Shown: positions 1-9,253 of the stretch, one piece after another | Layout: each line of letters opens with the position of its first letter | How positions within the stretch are numbered: the first letter of the stretch is position 1 | Source of the DNA: Leptospira sp. 96542 | GTDB lineage: Bacteria > Spirochaetota > Leptospiria > Leptospirales > Leptospiraceae | Assembly: GCA_029310945.1 (NCBI GenBank) | Contig: JARJFC010000042.1 | Location: 1 to 31,631 of the forward strand | Direction of reading: 5' to 3' | Length of the DNA stretch: 31,631 nucleotides | Made by a program: the position numbers and the translations under genes | The notes under the pieces: model-generated | What the model was told of the DNA's origin: nothing | The model's database searches: none | Seen by the model: only the letters and a program-made list of their open reading frames with translations

Positions 1-12
1 TCAGGAGTCTAC

Positions 13-1722
13 ATGATTACAGAATTTAAAATTAAAGATTTTGCCCTTTTTGAATCCTTGGAACTTTCATTGTCTGGGGGGTTGTCCGTATTCACTGGAG
101 AATCAGGTGCGGGCAAATCGCTTATATTTGATGCAATGGCCTCCCTTTTTGGTGGTCGGTGTTCTACTGGGAATATCCGCCAAGGAAAAGATCGATATAG
201 TTTACAAGCAGTGCTTTCACTCACAAACCAAAAAAAAGCCAAAGAGTATCTCACCGAACAAGGGTTTCGGTTTGAGGGGGATGAGATCATCCTAACCAAA
301 GAGCTCATGAAGGATGGAAAAGCGCGTGTCAAAATTGGTGACAGTTTGGCATCCACAACCCACTTGCGAGAGCTTGGCAAAACCATTGCAGAGGTGCATA
401 GCCAGAACGAACAATTATTCCTTTTGGAAAAATCGCACCAATTGGAATTTTTAGATCGGTTCGGCAATTTGGAATCTCTGCGTTCCAAATTCAGACATGC
501 TCTCAAACAATACAGGCATTGGAAAACGAAACTTTCCGATTTTGAAGAAAACCGAAGGACGATGCTCAAACGCAAAGAAATTTTGGAGTATGAAATCGAA
601 GAAATTGAATCCATCGCTCCCAAAGACGGTGAGGATGAAGGTTTGGCCCAGGAAGAATCTCTCCTCGCCAATGGTGAAAAACTTTCCGAAAATTACCGTT
701 TGGTGTTGGAAGAGTTAGTCGAAAAAGAAACTTCGATTCTAAAAGTTTTCCCAACCATTCTGAGTGCTTTGCAAAAAATTTCCACCATTCTACCAGAAAA
801 GAAACAGATGTATGAGGAGTGCGAGGAAATTTACGATCGCCTAAAGTCTCTCAAACAATCCATCCGTGAAGAGGAAGAAGAACTTTTTTTCAGTCCAGAA
901 CGTTTGGACATGGTGCAATCGAGGCTCCAGGATTTAAAAAAAATCAAAAAGAAATACAATGCCAGTCTATCCGAATTTACGGAACTTTTGGAATCCAAAA
1001 AACAAGAATTGGAAAAATGGAATCTGGAAGCAGGAGATGAGGAATTCTTTCGGATCAAAAAAGACCAATCCCTTTCGGAAATGAAGGAATTGGGTTTTGT
1101 TTTGTCCAAGGCTCGTCGCAATATCATCACCCAATTTGAAGAGGGTGTGCAAAAGGAGATGGCCGACCTGGGTTTGGAAGGAGGAAAATTGCAAATTGTC
1201 CTTCGTTGGGAGGAAAATCCAGAAGGTGAGGTTGAGGAGGGTTCAAAATCCTATTACCTTTCCGAAACTGGTCTTGACCAAATCGAATTCTATTTCAGTG
1301 CAAACCCTGGTGAAAAGCCAAGACCCCTTCGCAAGGTGGCCTCTGGTGGAGAGTTGTCCCGTGTGATGCTTGCCATACGCAGTGTTGTGGGCAAACAATC
1401 TCATTCTCTTCCAATCCTACTTTTGGATGAAGTGGACACTGGGCTTGGCGGAGAGGCAGCCAATGCTCTGGCGTCCAAACTCAAAAAACTATCGCAGCAC
1501 TCCCAAATTTTGCTCATTACGCACACACAACAAGTGGCTGCTGCAGGAGACAACCAAATTCGGATTGAAAAGTTCCAAGAAAATGGCAGAACTGTGGCAC
1601 ATGCTTCACTTCTAAGCTTTGAAGAGAGAAAACGGGAACTCGCTCGGATGATTGGAGGCAAACAAATGACTACGGCTGTCCTCAAAGCGGCAACGGATCT
1701 TTTACAGAAGAAAGCGGTTTGA
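13..1722 (+). CDS. recN: DNA repair ATPase RecN
   Basis: RecN is an SMC-like ATPase that acts in the cytoplasm early in double-strand-break repair by homologous recombination. The 569-residue length is normal for the family. The N-terminal ATPase half carries the Walker A motif GESGAGKS at residues 29-36. A long charged, Glu/Lys-rich middle (roughly 155-370) has the look of the antiparallel coiled coil. The C-terminal half carries the ABC signature ASGGELSR (443-450) and Walker B ILLLDEVDTG (468-477), followed by a TH-TQQVAAAGD segment typical of RecN. The ATG is preceded by an AGGAG ribosome binding site at 3-7. It is first in a plus-strand run, 71 bases before exbB. All motifs are intact, so the assignment is firm. 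Confidence 0.97.
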   Translation: MITEFKIKDFALFESLELSLSGGLSVFTGESGAGKSLIFDAMASLFGGRCSTGNIRQGKDRYSLQAVLSLTNQKKAKEYLTEQGFRFEGDEIILTKELMKDGKARVKIGDSLASTTHLRELGKTIAEVHSQNEQLFLLEKSHQLEFLDRFGNLESLRSKFRHALKQYRHWKTKLSDFEENRRTMLKRKEILEYEIEEIESIAPKDGEDEGLAQEESLLANGEKLSENYRLVLEELVEKETSILKVFPTILSALQKISTILPEKKQMYEECEEIYDRLKSLKQSIREEEEELFFSPERLDMVQSRLQDLKKIKKKYNASLSEFTELLESKKQELEKWNLEAGDEEFFRIKKDQSLSEMKELGFVLSKARRNIITQFEEGVQKEMADLGLEGGKLQIVLRWEENPEGEVEEGSKSYYLSETGLDQIEFYFSANPGEKPRPLRKVASGGELSRVMLAIRSVVGKQSHSLPILLLDEVDTGLGGEAANALASKLKKLSQHSQILLITHTQQVAAAGDNQIRIEKFQENGRTVAHASLLSFEERKRELARMIGGKQMTTAVLKAATDLLQKKAV

Positions 1723-1793
1723 TCTCGTAAATAGTATTTGGCGAAAAAGGGAAGACGAAAAACTCTATTCCTAATCCTGAACTGGGGTAATTC

Positions 1794-2414
1794 ATGTCTT
1801 TTCCTTTCGCTAAATCAGATTCTATCATTTCATCGGTTCCACCAGAAACCATACCGATACTCATTATTTTTGTTTCCATTGTTGGTTTTACCATCATCGT
1901 GGAGCGGCTTGTTTTCTTTTGGAGGTTGAAACCAATTCCAGGGGACAACTTCAAAAAAGTCCGCGACTTCTCTCGTGAAAAAAAATGGGACGATGCTAAG
2001 GATGCCATTGGTTCTGAATACCAATCACCTGCGGCTGTTTTATTACAAATTGCCTTTGAGTCCAAACGAAGGGGCATCGAATTTTGGGAAGATGATGTCA
2101 AACAAGAAGGTTTTAGGCAAATTTTTCTAATGGAACGTTATCTTTCTGGTCTTGGAACCATCGCCACCATTGCACCACTTCTAGGGGTTCTCGGAACCGT
2201 CATCGGTATTGTTCGGTCATTTGCTGAAGGTGCGGGAACCAAAGGCGCCGAGGTCGGTATTTCGGAAGCGCTCATCACTACGGCGATGGGGCTTGGTGTT
2301 GCGATACCTGCTTATATTTTCTACAATTATTTTTCGAAATTGAAAGAAGAACGGATCACCGAAATGGAAAACGTAACGGATCTCGTACTTCCTCATTTAA
2401 CCAAGTCTAAGTGA
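1794..2414 (+). CDS. exbB: ExbB/TolQ/MotA-family proton channel protein
   Basis: This 206-residue inner-membrane protein belongs to the MotA/TolQ/ExbB family, which uses the proton-motive force with an ExbD/TolR partner to drive work at the outer membrane. Three hydrophobic segments are visible, at about 19-42, 118-140 and 160-182. The last two contain the conserved glycine-rich stretch [14 protein letters not shown] and the segment [16 protein letters not shown], which is characteristic of the family. Its partner gene exbD follows after four bases. No tonB-like gene is visible nearby, and bamA comes next, so I cannot tell whether this pair serves TonB-dependent transport or a Tol-like role. 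The ATG sits a few bases after a GGGG-containing sequence. Confidence 0.92.
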   Translation: MSFPFAKSDSIISSVPPETIPILIIFVSIVGFTIIVERLVFFWRLKPIPGDNFKKVRDFSREKKWDDAKDAIGSEYQSPAAVLLQIAFESKRRGIEFWEDDVKQEGFRQIFLMERYLSGLGTIATIAPLLGVLGTVIGIVRSFAEGAGTKGAEVGISEALITTAMGLGVAIPAYIFYNYFSKLKEERITEMENVTDLVLPHLTKSK

Positions 2415-2418
2415 TAAA

Positions 2419-2850
2419 ATGAAATTTCGTAAAAAACAAGAATCATTCAATAAAATTGAATTAGCACCTTTGATTGATGTTATATCTTTCATTGTGATTT
2501 ATTTTTTAATGAATGCTACCTTGGAAAAAAACACAGCATTGAAAGTGGAACTGCCAAGGTCTTCTAGTGTGGCCAAGGAAAAGCAGAAGGACGAATTGGT
2601 CATCACTGTGGACAAACAAGGTAAAATCTATTTGGACCAAAGTACAGATGCTGTGGCATTGGAAGGCCTTACGGAAAAAATCAATGCGTTTTTGGGTCCA
2701 GAAAAAGAAAGAGACCCCAAAAAAAATAAAGTAATCATCCGTGGAGATGGTGGTGCCTCTTACCAAGTAGTTGTAAAAGTGATTGATGCTGTCAATGCGG
2801 CAGGTGTTAGTCGGTTCAATTTAGCGATGGTTAAGGGCACATCGAAGTGA
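2419..2850 (+). CDS. exbD: ExbD/TolR-family protein
   Basis: This 143-residue partner of the preceding channel protein has the ExbD/TolR layout: a short cytoplasmic N-terminus, one transmembrane helix at about 17-35, and a periplasmic domain. The helix begins with [10 protein letters not shown], whose aspartate (D20) is the conserved proton-carrying residue of the family. The periplasmic part ends in the usual alpha/beta segment, with [20 protein letters not shown] followed by a stretch on Asn-Ala-Ala-Gly-Val. It starts four bases after exbB and stops four bases before the TTG start of bamA, so the three are probably transcribed together. The assignment is firm at family level; ExbD versus TolR is not decided by the sequence. 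Confidence 0.93.
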   Translation: MKFRKKQESFNKIELAPLIDVISFIVIYFLMNATLEKNTALKVELPRSSSVAKEKQKDELVITVDKQGKIYLDQSTDAVALEGLTEKINAFLGPEKERDPKKNKVIIRGDGGASYQVVVKVIDAVNAAGVSRFNLAMVKGTSK

Positions 2851-2854
2851 TTTT

Positions 2855-5731
2855 TTGAAACTACTGAATTTAAAAAAGCCTTTATTAATGTTTGTTGCGG
2901 GAATCATTTTGCTTTTTTCGGCAGAATGGTTTTCTCTTTATTCCAATCGGTCTGCGTATTTGGACAAAGAGATCACAAAGATCGAATTCTCTGGCAATAT
3001 CAATACTTCCTCAGACGACATCCTCGATCTAATGGATATGAGGAAGGGTATGTTTCTCACCCAAGAGATGTTGACGGCGGATATGAGCGCTCTTTTTCAA
3101 TCGGGCTTTTTTTTCCAAATCGACATTCAGGCAGAACTGGAAGACAAGGGTGTAAAAATCCTTGTTGTTGTGAAAGAACGACCGAGAGTGAAGGATATCG
3201 ATTTCATCGGTGCCGATGAAGTATTCCCATCTGATTTACGAGAAAAAATTCCTCTAAAAGAAAACGAGGTCATTACCCCGAAAAAGGTAACATTATCTAA
3301 AGAAATCATTCTAAAAAAATACCGAGATGAAGGATTCTTTTTAGCCTATGTACGTTTTGAGATCGATCCTGTAGATCCAAAAACCAATACTGTTCGTGCA
3401 AAATTTATCATTGATGAGGGAGAAGAAATCCCCGTCAGTAAAATCAATATATTCGGTAATTCAGAAATTGATACATATGATATATTAAGCATTCTGGATC
3501 TAAAAGAAAGTGGGATTATTGAATCAGGTGTTTTTAAAGAGTCTGCTTTTGAATCCGACAAACAAAAGATTATCGGTTATTTGAAATCAAGAGGTTATGT
3601 AGACGCAGAACTCAGTAACGATGGTACTAATTGGGAAATACGTTGGGAAAATTCCAAAAAGAAAGAAAAGCGAGTCGTAATTGTAAATTTCAAAATTGTT
3701 GAAGGCGAACAATACTTTTACAATGGTTATACGACCTCACATGATATGACGATCGGTCCGAATGGGATGCCAATGTTTTTAAATAAGGAAAACAACCCTA
3801 TTGGGACACCTAAAGAAGAGTGGGCACCTGTATATCCTATTTCATACCTAGAAGACCAATATGAATTTGCTCCAAACGATATTGGCGAAGTGTTTGATGA
3901 AAGTAAATTTCAAAAAGACCGTGCCTCGATAAACGAATTTTATTCGACTAAAGGGTATTTGTTTGCCCAAGTCATTCCGCGCAGAAAGATCATTGAACTC
4001 AATGATTCGTCACTCCTTCGTTATGAAAATTGTGAAAAAAGGGGCAATGCTGATGCAGTTAAGGAATGTAACGAAGAATTCAATCGTCTCAATATTCCAA
4101 AATTACGCAAACTTTATGAAACCAATGTTTCGTTAAGAAATAAAAAATTCATACATGTAGATTTTACCATTCGTGAAAACAACCTCGCATTCATTGAAAA
4201 TATCATCATCAAAGGTAATAAAAAGACCCAAGATCGTGTGATAAGAAGAGAGTTACTTTTTAAACCAGGAGATTTGTTTAATTCGACTCTTGTTAATCGG
4301 TCGAGGGAAAGAATCTTCAATCTTGGTTATTTTAAAGAAGTAAATTTTAATATGCGTCCAGGTTCTGACGAAACAAAAATGAACCTTATTATCGAACTTG
4401 TAGAACAACCGACAGGAACAGTTTCTATGGGGGGTGGTTATGGGACCATTACAGGTTTTTCCATATTTACCCAGTTAGGTGAGAACAATCTAAACGGAAC
4501 TGGACAGCAGATCAATGGACGAGTGGAGTTTGGACCCATCCGGAGGTTTTTGCAAATATCTTGGACGGAACCTTGGCTTAACGATAAACCTTGGTCATTG
4601 ACTTTATCCGCATTTTATTCTTCCCGAACTTTATTTGTAGGGGCAACTTCCATTACAGAGAATAACAACGCAGGTATCAAAGAGTCAGCATCCTACGAAC
4701 GTTCAGGTGTGGGAGTTAGTGTCGGTCTTGGTCATAGATTTTTAATTAACTGGACACATTTCCATCGTTATTCGCCATCATTTTTTGCCTCTACAAGGCC
4801 AACATCTCTTGTTTCTGATCAAGTTCTTGCCGAAGTGGATCGAGGTTGGCAGTTTAGATCCCAATTAACAAATGGTATTGCTTACGATAACAGGGATAAT
4901 ATTTTTAATTCAACACAAGGTTTTAATTTAGTTTTTTCCGTCGATAATGTTGGTCAATATTTGGGGGGAGAAAGCCATTTTGATCAGTTCAGTCCAATTT
5001 TAGAATATTATCATACTTGGTTTGATTATACTTTTTTTGGTTTGATTCGAAAAAACGCTCTTCGAAGGTGGAGGGTAGTCCAGCAGTTTCGAACTTCCTC
5101 CGTATTTACTTTCGAACGTACTCCTAAATATGGGAGGCAAGATAAAGAAAGAATTCCTTTCATTCAAGTACAGGATAGGTTATTTTTAGGTGGATATGAA
5201 TCCTTACGGGGCTGGTTTTTTGATGATAAATATTACCCTGATGAATGGAAAGATGGGGCCGCTCATCGGGTCTTGTTTACTTCCGAATTAAGGTTTCCCA
5301 TTGAACCGTCGTTACTTTGGTTTGTTATTTTCTTTGATGGTGGAGCCATGTACGAAGAAATCAATCGTGCTACTGGTGAAAGGAGAGATTTTTTCCGCAA
5401 TTATGATTCACTTGTGCGTGCTCAGAGAACCACTGAACCTTTGGAAACTTTTTTCTATGAAAATTATAATTCGAATGGCCAAAGGTTACCTTTTTCGCCA
5501 CTAGAGCTGAATGATCCTGGTAATTTAGTTTTGTCTGGCAAAAATTTATCAATGAACAATTTTCGATATTCGTGGGGTTTTGGACTCCGAATTCAAATTC
5601 CAGTTTTACCTCTCCGATTGTATTTTGCGCAAAAACTTCGTTATACGGGCGTCGAAGACCGACCATTCGGTTTGTATCCAGATAATAATAGTTTCCAATT
5701 TGTTTTTGGAATTGGGGATATGCGATTTTAG
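2855..5731 (+). CDS. bamA: Outer membrane assembly factor BamA (Omp85)
   Basis: BamA folds and inserts beta-barrel proteins into the outer membrane. The 958-residue protein begins with a basic N-terminus and a hydrophobic signal segment (about 8-24). A series of POTRA domains follows (about 38-500), then a C-terminal 16-stranded barrel. The loop-6 motif appears as LGGYESLRGW, with the key arginine at 785, and the last residue is phenylalanine (GDMRF), as expected for a beta-signal. The TTG start at 2855 is chosen because it adds the basic residues before the hydrophobic core; the alternative ATG at 2888 would remove them. It is longer than the roughly 810-residue E. coli protein, mostly through additions in the POTRA region, including a Cys393/Cys405 pair. 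The stop codon overlaps the next GTG start by one base. Confidence 0.93.
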   Translation: MKLLNLKKPLLMFVAGIILLFSAEWFSLYSNRSAYLDKEITKIEFSGNINTSSDDILDLMDMRKGMFLTQEMLTADMSALFQSGFFFQIDIQAELEDKGVKILVVVKERPRVKDIDFIGADEVFPSDLREKIPLKENEVITPKKVTLSKEIILKKYRDEGFFLAYVRFEIDPVDPKTNTVRAKFIIDEGEEIPVSKINIFGNSEIDTYDILSILDLKESGIIESGVFKESAFESDKQKIIGYLKSRGYVDAELSNDGTNWEIRWENSKKKEKRVVIVNFKIVEGEQYFYNGYTTSHDMTIGPNGMPMFLNKENNPIGTPKEEWAPVYPISYLEDQYEFAPNDIGEVFDESKFQKDRASINEFYSTKGYLFAQVIPRRKIIELNDSSLLRYENCEKRGNADAVKECNEEFNRLNIPKLRKLYETNVSLRNKKFIHVDFTIRENNLAFIENIIIKGNKKTQDRVIRRELLFKPGDLFNSTLVNRSRERIFNLGYFKEVNFNMRPGSDETKMNLIIELVEQPTGTVSMGGGYGTITGFSIFTQLGENNLNGTGQQINGRVEFGPIRRFLQISWTEPWLNDKPWSLTLSAFYSSRTLFVGATSITENNNAGIKESASYERSGVGVSVGLGHRFLINWTHFHRYSPSFFASTRPTSLVSDQVLAEVDRGWQFRSQLTNGIAYDNRDNIFNSTQGFNLVFSVDNVGQYLGGESHFDQFSPILEYYHTWFDYTFFGLIRKNALRRWRVVQQFRTSSVFTFERTPKYGRQDKERIPFIQVQDRLFLGGYESLRGWFFDDKYYPDEWKDGAAHRVLFTSELRFPIEPSLLWFVIFFDGGAMYEEINRATGERRDFFRNYDSLVRAQRTTEPLETFFYENYNSNGQRLPFSPLELNDPGNLVLSGKNLSMNNFRYSWGFGLRIQIPVLPLRLYFAQKLRYTGVEDRPFGLYPDNNSFQFVFGIGDMRF

Positions 5732-7917
5732 TGGAACTCGAAGGTTTAAACCCCGAACAAAAAAAAGCTGTAGAAACTATATCTGGACCATTACTCATTC
5801 TTGCTGGCGCTGGTTCAGGTAAAACAAGAGTTATTACCTATCGCATAGCAAATTTGATACGAAACCATTCTGTTTATCCGAATCAGATTTTAGCTGTAAC
5901 ATTCACAAACAAGGCTGCGGCAGAAATGAGACATCGTTGTCGGGAACTACTCACAACGGCCGATTCGGAACCATTGATTCGAACATTCCACTCCCTCTGT
6001 TTGTATCTTTTGCGAAGAGAAGGTAAGGTTTTAAACATTGGTTCTAATTTCACTGTTTACGATAGCGATATGCAGGAATCTCTCATTAAAGAAATATTGA
6101 AATCCAAAGAAATGGATACGAAGGAATTTAAACCTTCTACACTCGCCAATATTTTTTCGCAAACAAAAGATTCATTTCAAACAGCGGAAGAGTATGCAAA
6201 AAAAAATGATGAAGATAGTTATTCGAAAGCAATTTCTTCCGTATTTTTGTCTTATGAAAGAGAGAAGGAAAAAAGAAATGGTTTGGATTTCGGAGATCTT
6301 ATTCTTAAAACAGTGATTTTGTTTAGAGATTATCCTGTGGTGCTCGAAAAATACCAAAAACTTTGGAAATATGTGATGGTAGATGAATACCAAGATACCA
6401 ATAAAATTCAGTATCATTTGGTTCAGGCACTTGTTTCAAGCCATAAAAATATTTGTGTCGTAGGGGATGACGATCAATCAATTTACTCTTGGCGCGGCGC
6501 TGATATTTCGAATATTCTAAATTTCCATAAGGATTATCCTGAATCTGTCATTGTAAAATTGGAAGAAAATTATAGATCCACAAAAACGATCATCCAGTCG
6601 GCAGCTGCTTTAATTTCGAAAAATAAACATAGAACAAACAAAACCCTACGAACAAATAACCCAACTGGCGAAAAAATAAAACTCACTTCATACCAAAATG
6701 AATTGGAAGAAGCCGAGGGGATCATTTCAAAAATCGTTTCTAAATACCGGTCACGCAATAAATATTCAGATTTTGCAATATTTTACCGGACAAATTCGCA
6801 ATCGCGATATTTTGAAGAGGTACTGCGAAAAAAAGCAATTCCATACAAAATTTTTGGAGGTTTCCGCTTTTTTGATCGGAAAGAGGTGAAAGATCTAATT
6901 GCCTATTTGTCAGTGATTGTAAACCCAGTGGATTCAACTTCTCTGCTTAGAATCATAAACTCTCCTCCACGAGGAATAGGAGAGACAACTGTTAGTCGTT
7001 TGGTTGAACTTTCAATCAATTTAGGTAAATCGTTATTTGAATGTTTGATAGAAACTCATCCATCAATAAAAAAAGGAACCGCTTTAAAATTAAAATCATT
7101 ACACAGAACTTTGAGTTCTGCAATGGAAGACTTGGAAATTAAAACTCCATCTGAGATTGCGTATGAAATTTCAGAACATTCTGGTTATCGCGAACATTTG
7201 GAAAACGAAGGAACTGAGGATGGGTTTTCAAGGCTCGAAAATATAAATGAGTTTGTAAATGCTTTGAAAGAATTCGAAGAAACAAATCCGGATGCAACTC
7301 TCGAAGAATATTTAGGTAATATTTCTCTTATTACAAGTGAAGACAATAACAAAGAATTGAGTGACTATGTCATTCTCATGACAGTCCATAATGCAAAAGG
7401 TTTAGAATTTCCACATGTTTTTATGGCTGGAATGGAAGAGGGAACCTTCCCACATTTTTTAGCAGGGGATTCTCCGGAAGGTTTGGAAGAAGAACGTAGG
7501 TTAGCTTATGTGGCAATCACTCGTGCGCGTGAAATTTTAGATATAAGTTTTTCAAGATTTACTCGAAAGTTTGGCGAGGTGGAAGCACGCATCCCATCGC
7601 GGTTCTTAGAAGAAATTCCCTCTGAACATCTGGCAGGGGATCATATTGAGTCGAGGTATGGAGTTCGTACTCCTGCCCGTGGTCCTAAAGCGGAACAAAT
7701 GATAAAGGATGAGCCAAAATTTGAATCGACAAGTGCTAAAAACAGTCAAAACAAAAATTTCGAGGTAGGGATCCGTGTTCGGCATAAAGTGTATGGAGAG
7801 GGTAAAATTATGTCCGTTTCTGGGGTCGGAGATAACAGAAAGGTGGAAGTTCGTTTTGGAGCCCACGTGGAAAAAAAATTTTTATTGGCGTACACTCCCT
7901 TAGAGATATTATCTTAA
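5731..7917 (+). CDS. pcrA: UvrD/PcrA-type superfamily 1 DNA helicase
   Basis: This 728-residue cytoplasmic protein is a 3'-to-5' SF1A DNA helicase acting in nucleotide excision repair, mismatch repair or removal of RecA and stalled complexes. The motifs appear in order: Walker A AGAGSGKT (25-32), motif II VDEYQDTN (217-224), motif III GDDDQSIYSWRGA (from 245), motif IV NYRST, motif V VHNAKGLEF and motif VI RRLAYVAITRAR. After a low-complexity linker, the C-terminus forms a Tudor-like fold beginning GIRVRHKVYGEGKI, which is typical of PcrA and UvrD and argues against Rep. The start is GTG, and its first base is the last base of the bamA stop codon. Whether it is orthologous to PcrA or to UvrD is a naming issue only. 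Confidence 0.94.
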   Translation: MELEGLNPEQKKAVETISGPLLILAGAGSGKTRVITYRIANLIRNHSVYPNQILAVTFTNKAAAEMRHRCRELLTTADSEPLIRTFHSLCLYLLRREGKVLNIGSNFTVYDSDMQESLIKEILKSKEMDTKEFKPSTLANIFSQTKDSFQTAEEYAKKNDEDSYSKAISSVFLSYEREKEKRNGLDFGDLILKTVILFRDYPVVLEKYQKLWKYVMVDEYQDTNKIQYHLVQALVSSHKNICVVGDDDQSIYSWRGADISNILNFHKDYPESVIVKLEENYRSTKTIIQSAAALISKNKHRTNKTLRTNNPTGEKIKLTSYQNELEEAEGIISKIVSKYRSRNKYSDFAIFYRTNSQSRYFEEVLRKKAIPYKIFGGFRFFDRKEVKDLIAYLSVIVNPVDSTSLLRIINSPPRGIGETTVSRLVELSINLGKSLFECLIETHPSIKKGTALKLKSLHRTLSSAMEDLEIKTPSEIAYEISEHSGYREHLENEGTEDGFSRLENINEFVNALKEFEETNPDATLEEYLGNISLITSEDNNKELSDYVILMTVHNAKGLEFPHVFMAGMEEGTFPHFLAGDSPEGLEEERRLAYVAITRAREILDISFSRFTRKFGEVEARIPSRFLEEIPSEHLAGDHIESRYGVRTPARGPKAEQMIKDEPKFESTSAKNSQNKNFEVGIRVRHKVYGEGKIMSVSGVGDNRKVEVRFGAHVEKKFLLAYTPLEILS

Positions 7918-7935
7918 ACAAAGGGGTCGGATTAT

Positions 7936-8367
7936 ATGAAACATTTTTTAATTGTTCCAATTTTTTTAGTTTTTATGATTTCTTCAGTGTATGGTCAAGC
8001 TAATTCAGGTTTGGCGGAAGAATATGCAAAGGTTGAAGATTATTTACGTAATCCAAAGTCAAATTTAGAAGAGAAAAAAAAGATTTTTGAATCGAATCTT
8101 TATAATTCAGTAAAGATGAGTTTATCCAAAAAATTTGCTGATCCAAAGAAAACGTTAAAAGAATTAAAATTCGCTGACCTTCAGACAGAAAAAGTCGAAG
8201 GGAGTTATTCTTATTACGTAAAATATAAGAATTATTATTTCACCTATAGTTTCCCAGTAGATCCCGAAACATATATTACTTTTCCTGTAGAAGAAACTGT
8301 GTTGGAAAAACCAGATGGTGCTGATTTAAACCAAGCTGCTCATAAGGAGGACAAACCAGCAAAATAA
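7936..8367 (+). CDS. Small secreted protein of unknown function
   Basis: I do not recognise this 143-residue protein. It has a clear Sec signal peptide: a lysine and histidine at positions 2-3, a hydrophobic core, and a likely signal peptidase I site after VYG at about residue 20. No lipobox cysteine is present, so a soluble periplasmic or exported protein is expected. The mature part starts with a charged, probably helical segment rich in Glu and Lys. A tyrosine-rich stretch (YSYYVKYKNYYFTYSF) that looks like beta strands follows, and the tail is short and hydrophilic. An AAGGGG ribosome binding site lies nine bases before the ATG. It sits 18 bases after the helicase gene and directly before the CysQ-like gene, so it is likely co-transcribed with both. 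Confidence 0.8.
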   Translation: MKHFLIVPIFLVFMISSVYGQANSGLAEEYAKVEDYLRNPKSNLEEKKKIFESNLYNSVKMSLSKKFADPKKTLKELKFADLQTEKVEGSYSYYVKYKNYYFTYSFPVDPETYITFPVEETVLEKPDGADLNQAAHKEDKPAK

Positions 8368-8383
8368 TTTGTTATGGATACGA

Positions 8384-9253
8384 ATGGAACGAAATGATTT
8401 TATAGAAGTTTGGCGTTGGGTTTTAGAAGTTGGGGATAAAATATTAGATATTTATAAATCCGATTTTGAATTTAGAGATAAAGGCAAGAACGATCCTGTC
8501 ACTGAGGCAGACCTGCTTGCCAGTGAGATTTTAAATAAAAAAATATCCGAACGGTTTCCGAATCATGGTTTTTTATCAGAAGAAAAAAAAGATACAAATG
8601 ATCGTTTGGATAAAGAATGGGTTTGGATCCTCGATCCCATTGATGGAACCAGAGAATTTGTTCGTAAAAATGACCAATTTGCATTGAGTTTGGGTCTTGT
8701 TCGGAACGGAGAGCCAATCTGGGGTGTTATTTTTAATCCAGCAACTGGTGAATTTTTTTCCAAAGACTCTGTCAATTTTGTATTAAAACTAAATCCACCT
8801 TTTTTCACAGAAGAGAATCTCAATTTATTGCAGGTTACAAGTCGTTCTGTGATACACCCTATTGACGAAAATGAAACTTCAAAAACCAAACCAGTGTTAT
8901 TGGTTTCCTATTCTGAAATGAAGGAGGGTTTATATGATGAACCTTATTGGAAAGAGGAATTTGAGCTAAAAGCAATGGGAAGTATCGCTTACAAATTAGC
9001 ATTATTATCTTGCGGTTATATCGATTTGATTGTTTCATTAAAACCAAAAAATGAATGGGATATCTGCGCTGGAATTGCGTTACTGGATACCGAACATTTT
9101 GAACGGTTCCCCTTAAAAGGTGGTGATTATAAATTCAACCAAAAAAATACAATTTCCTATGGTTTGGTTGCTGGAAAAAGAGCTGCGATAGATTATTTAA
9201 AATCAAAAACAAGTGTTCATAGGCTTTCTCTCCTCGTTAAAGATTCATGGTAG
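8384..9253 (+). CDS. Inositol monophosphatase-family phosphatase, CysQ-like
   Basis: This is a metal-dependent sugar/nucleotide phosphatase of the inositol monophosphatase superfamily. The metal-binding motifs are complete: DPVTEAD near residue 32, the glutamate pair in LSEE (E66/E67), WILDPIDGT with D84 and D87, and WDICAG at 225-230. The sequence DGTREFV followed by an Asn-Asp-Gln-Phe segment resembles CysQ, the 3'(2'),5'-bisphosphate nucleotidase that clears PAP from sulfate assimilation. HisN-type or true inositol phosphatases cannot be excluded. I chose the ATG at 8384 (289 residues); an in-frame TTG at 8369 would add five residues. An AGGAGG at 8345-8350 lies too far from either start to decide. 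The 3' end overlaps the glycosyltransferase start by seven bases. Confidence 0.87.
   Translation: MERNDFIEVWRWVLEVGDKILDIYKSDFEFRDKGKNDPVTEADLLASEILNKKISERFPNHGFLSEEKKDTNDRLDKEWVWILDPIDGTREFVRKNDQFALSLGLVRNGEPIWGVIFNPATGEFFSKDSVNFVLKLNPPFFTEENLNLLQVTSRSVIHPIDENETSKTKPVLLVSYSEMKEGLYDEPYWKEEFELKAMGSIAYKLALLSCGYIDLIVSLKPKNEWDICAGIALLDTEHFERFPLKGGDYKFNQKNTISYGLVAGKRAAIDYLKSKTSVHRLSLLVKDSW

Noticed and set aside
9..671. A 220-residue open frame on the minus strand inside recN
   Set aside because: It is serine-rich with no recognisable domain and lies opposite a fully supported recN with intact motifs; it is an antisense shadow.
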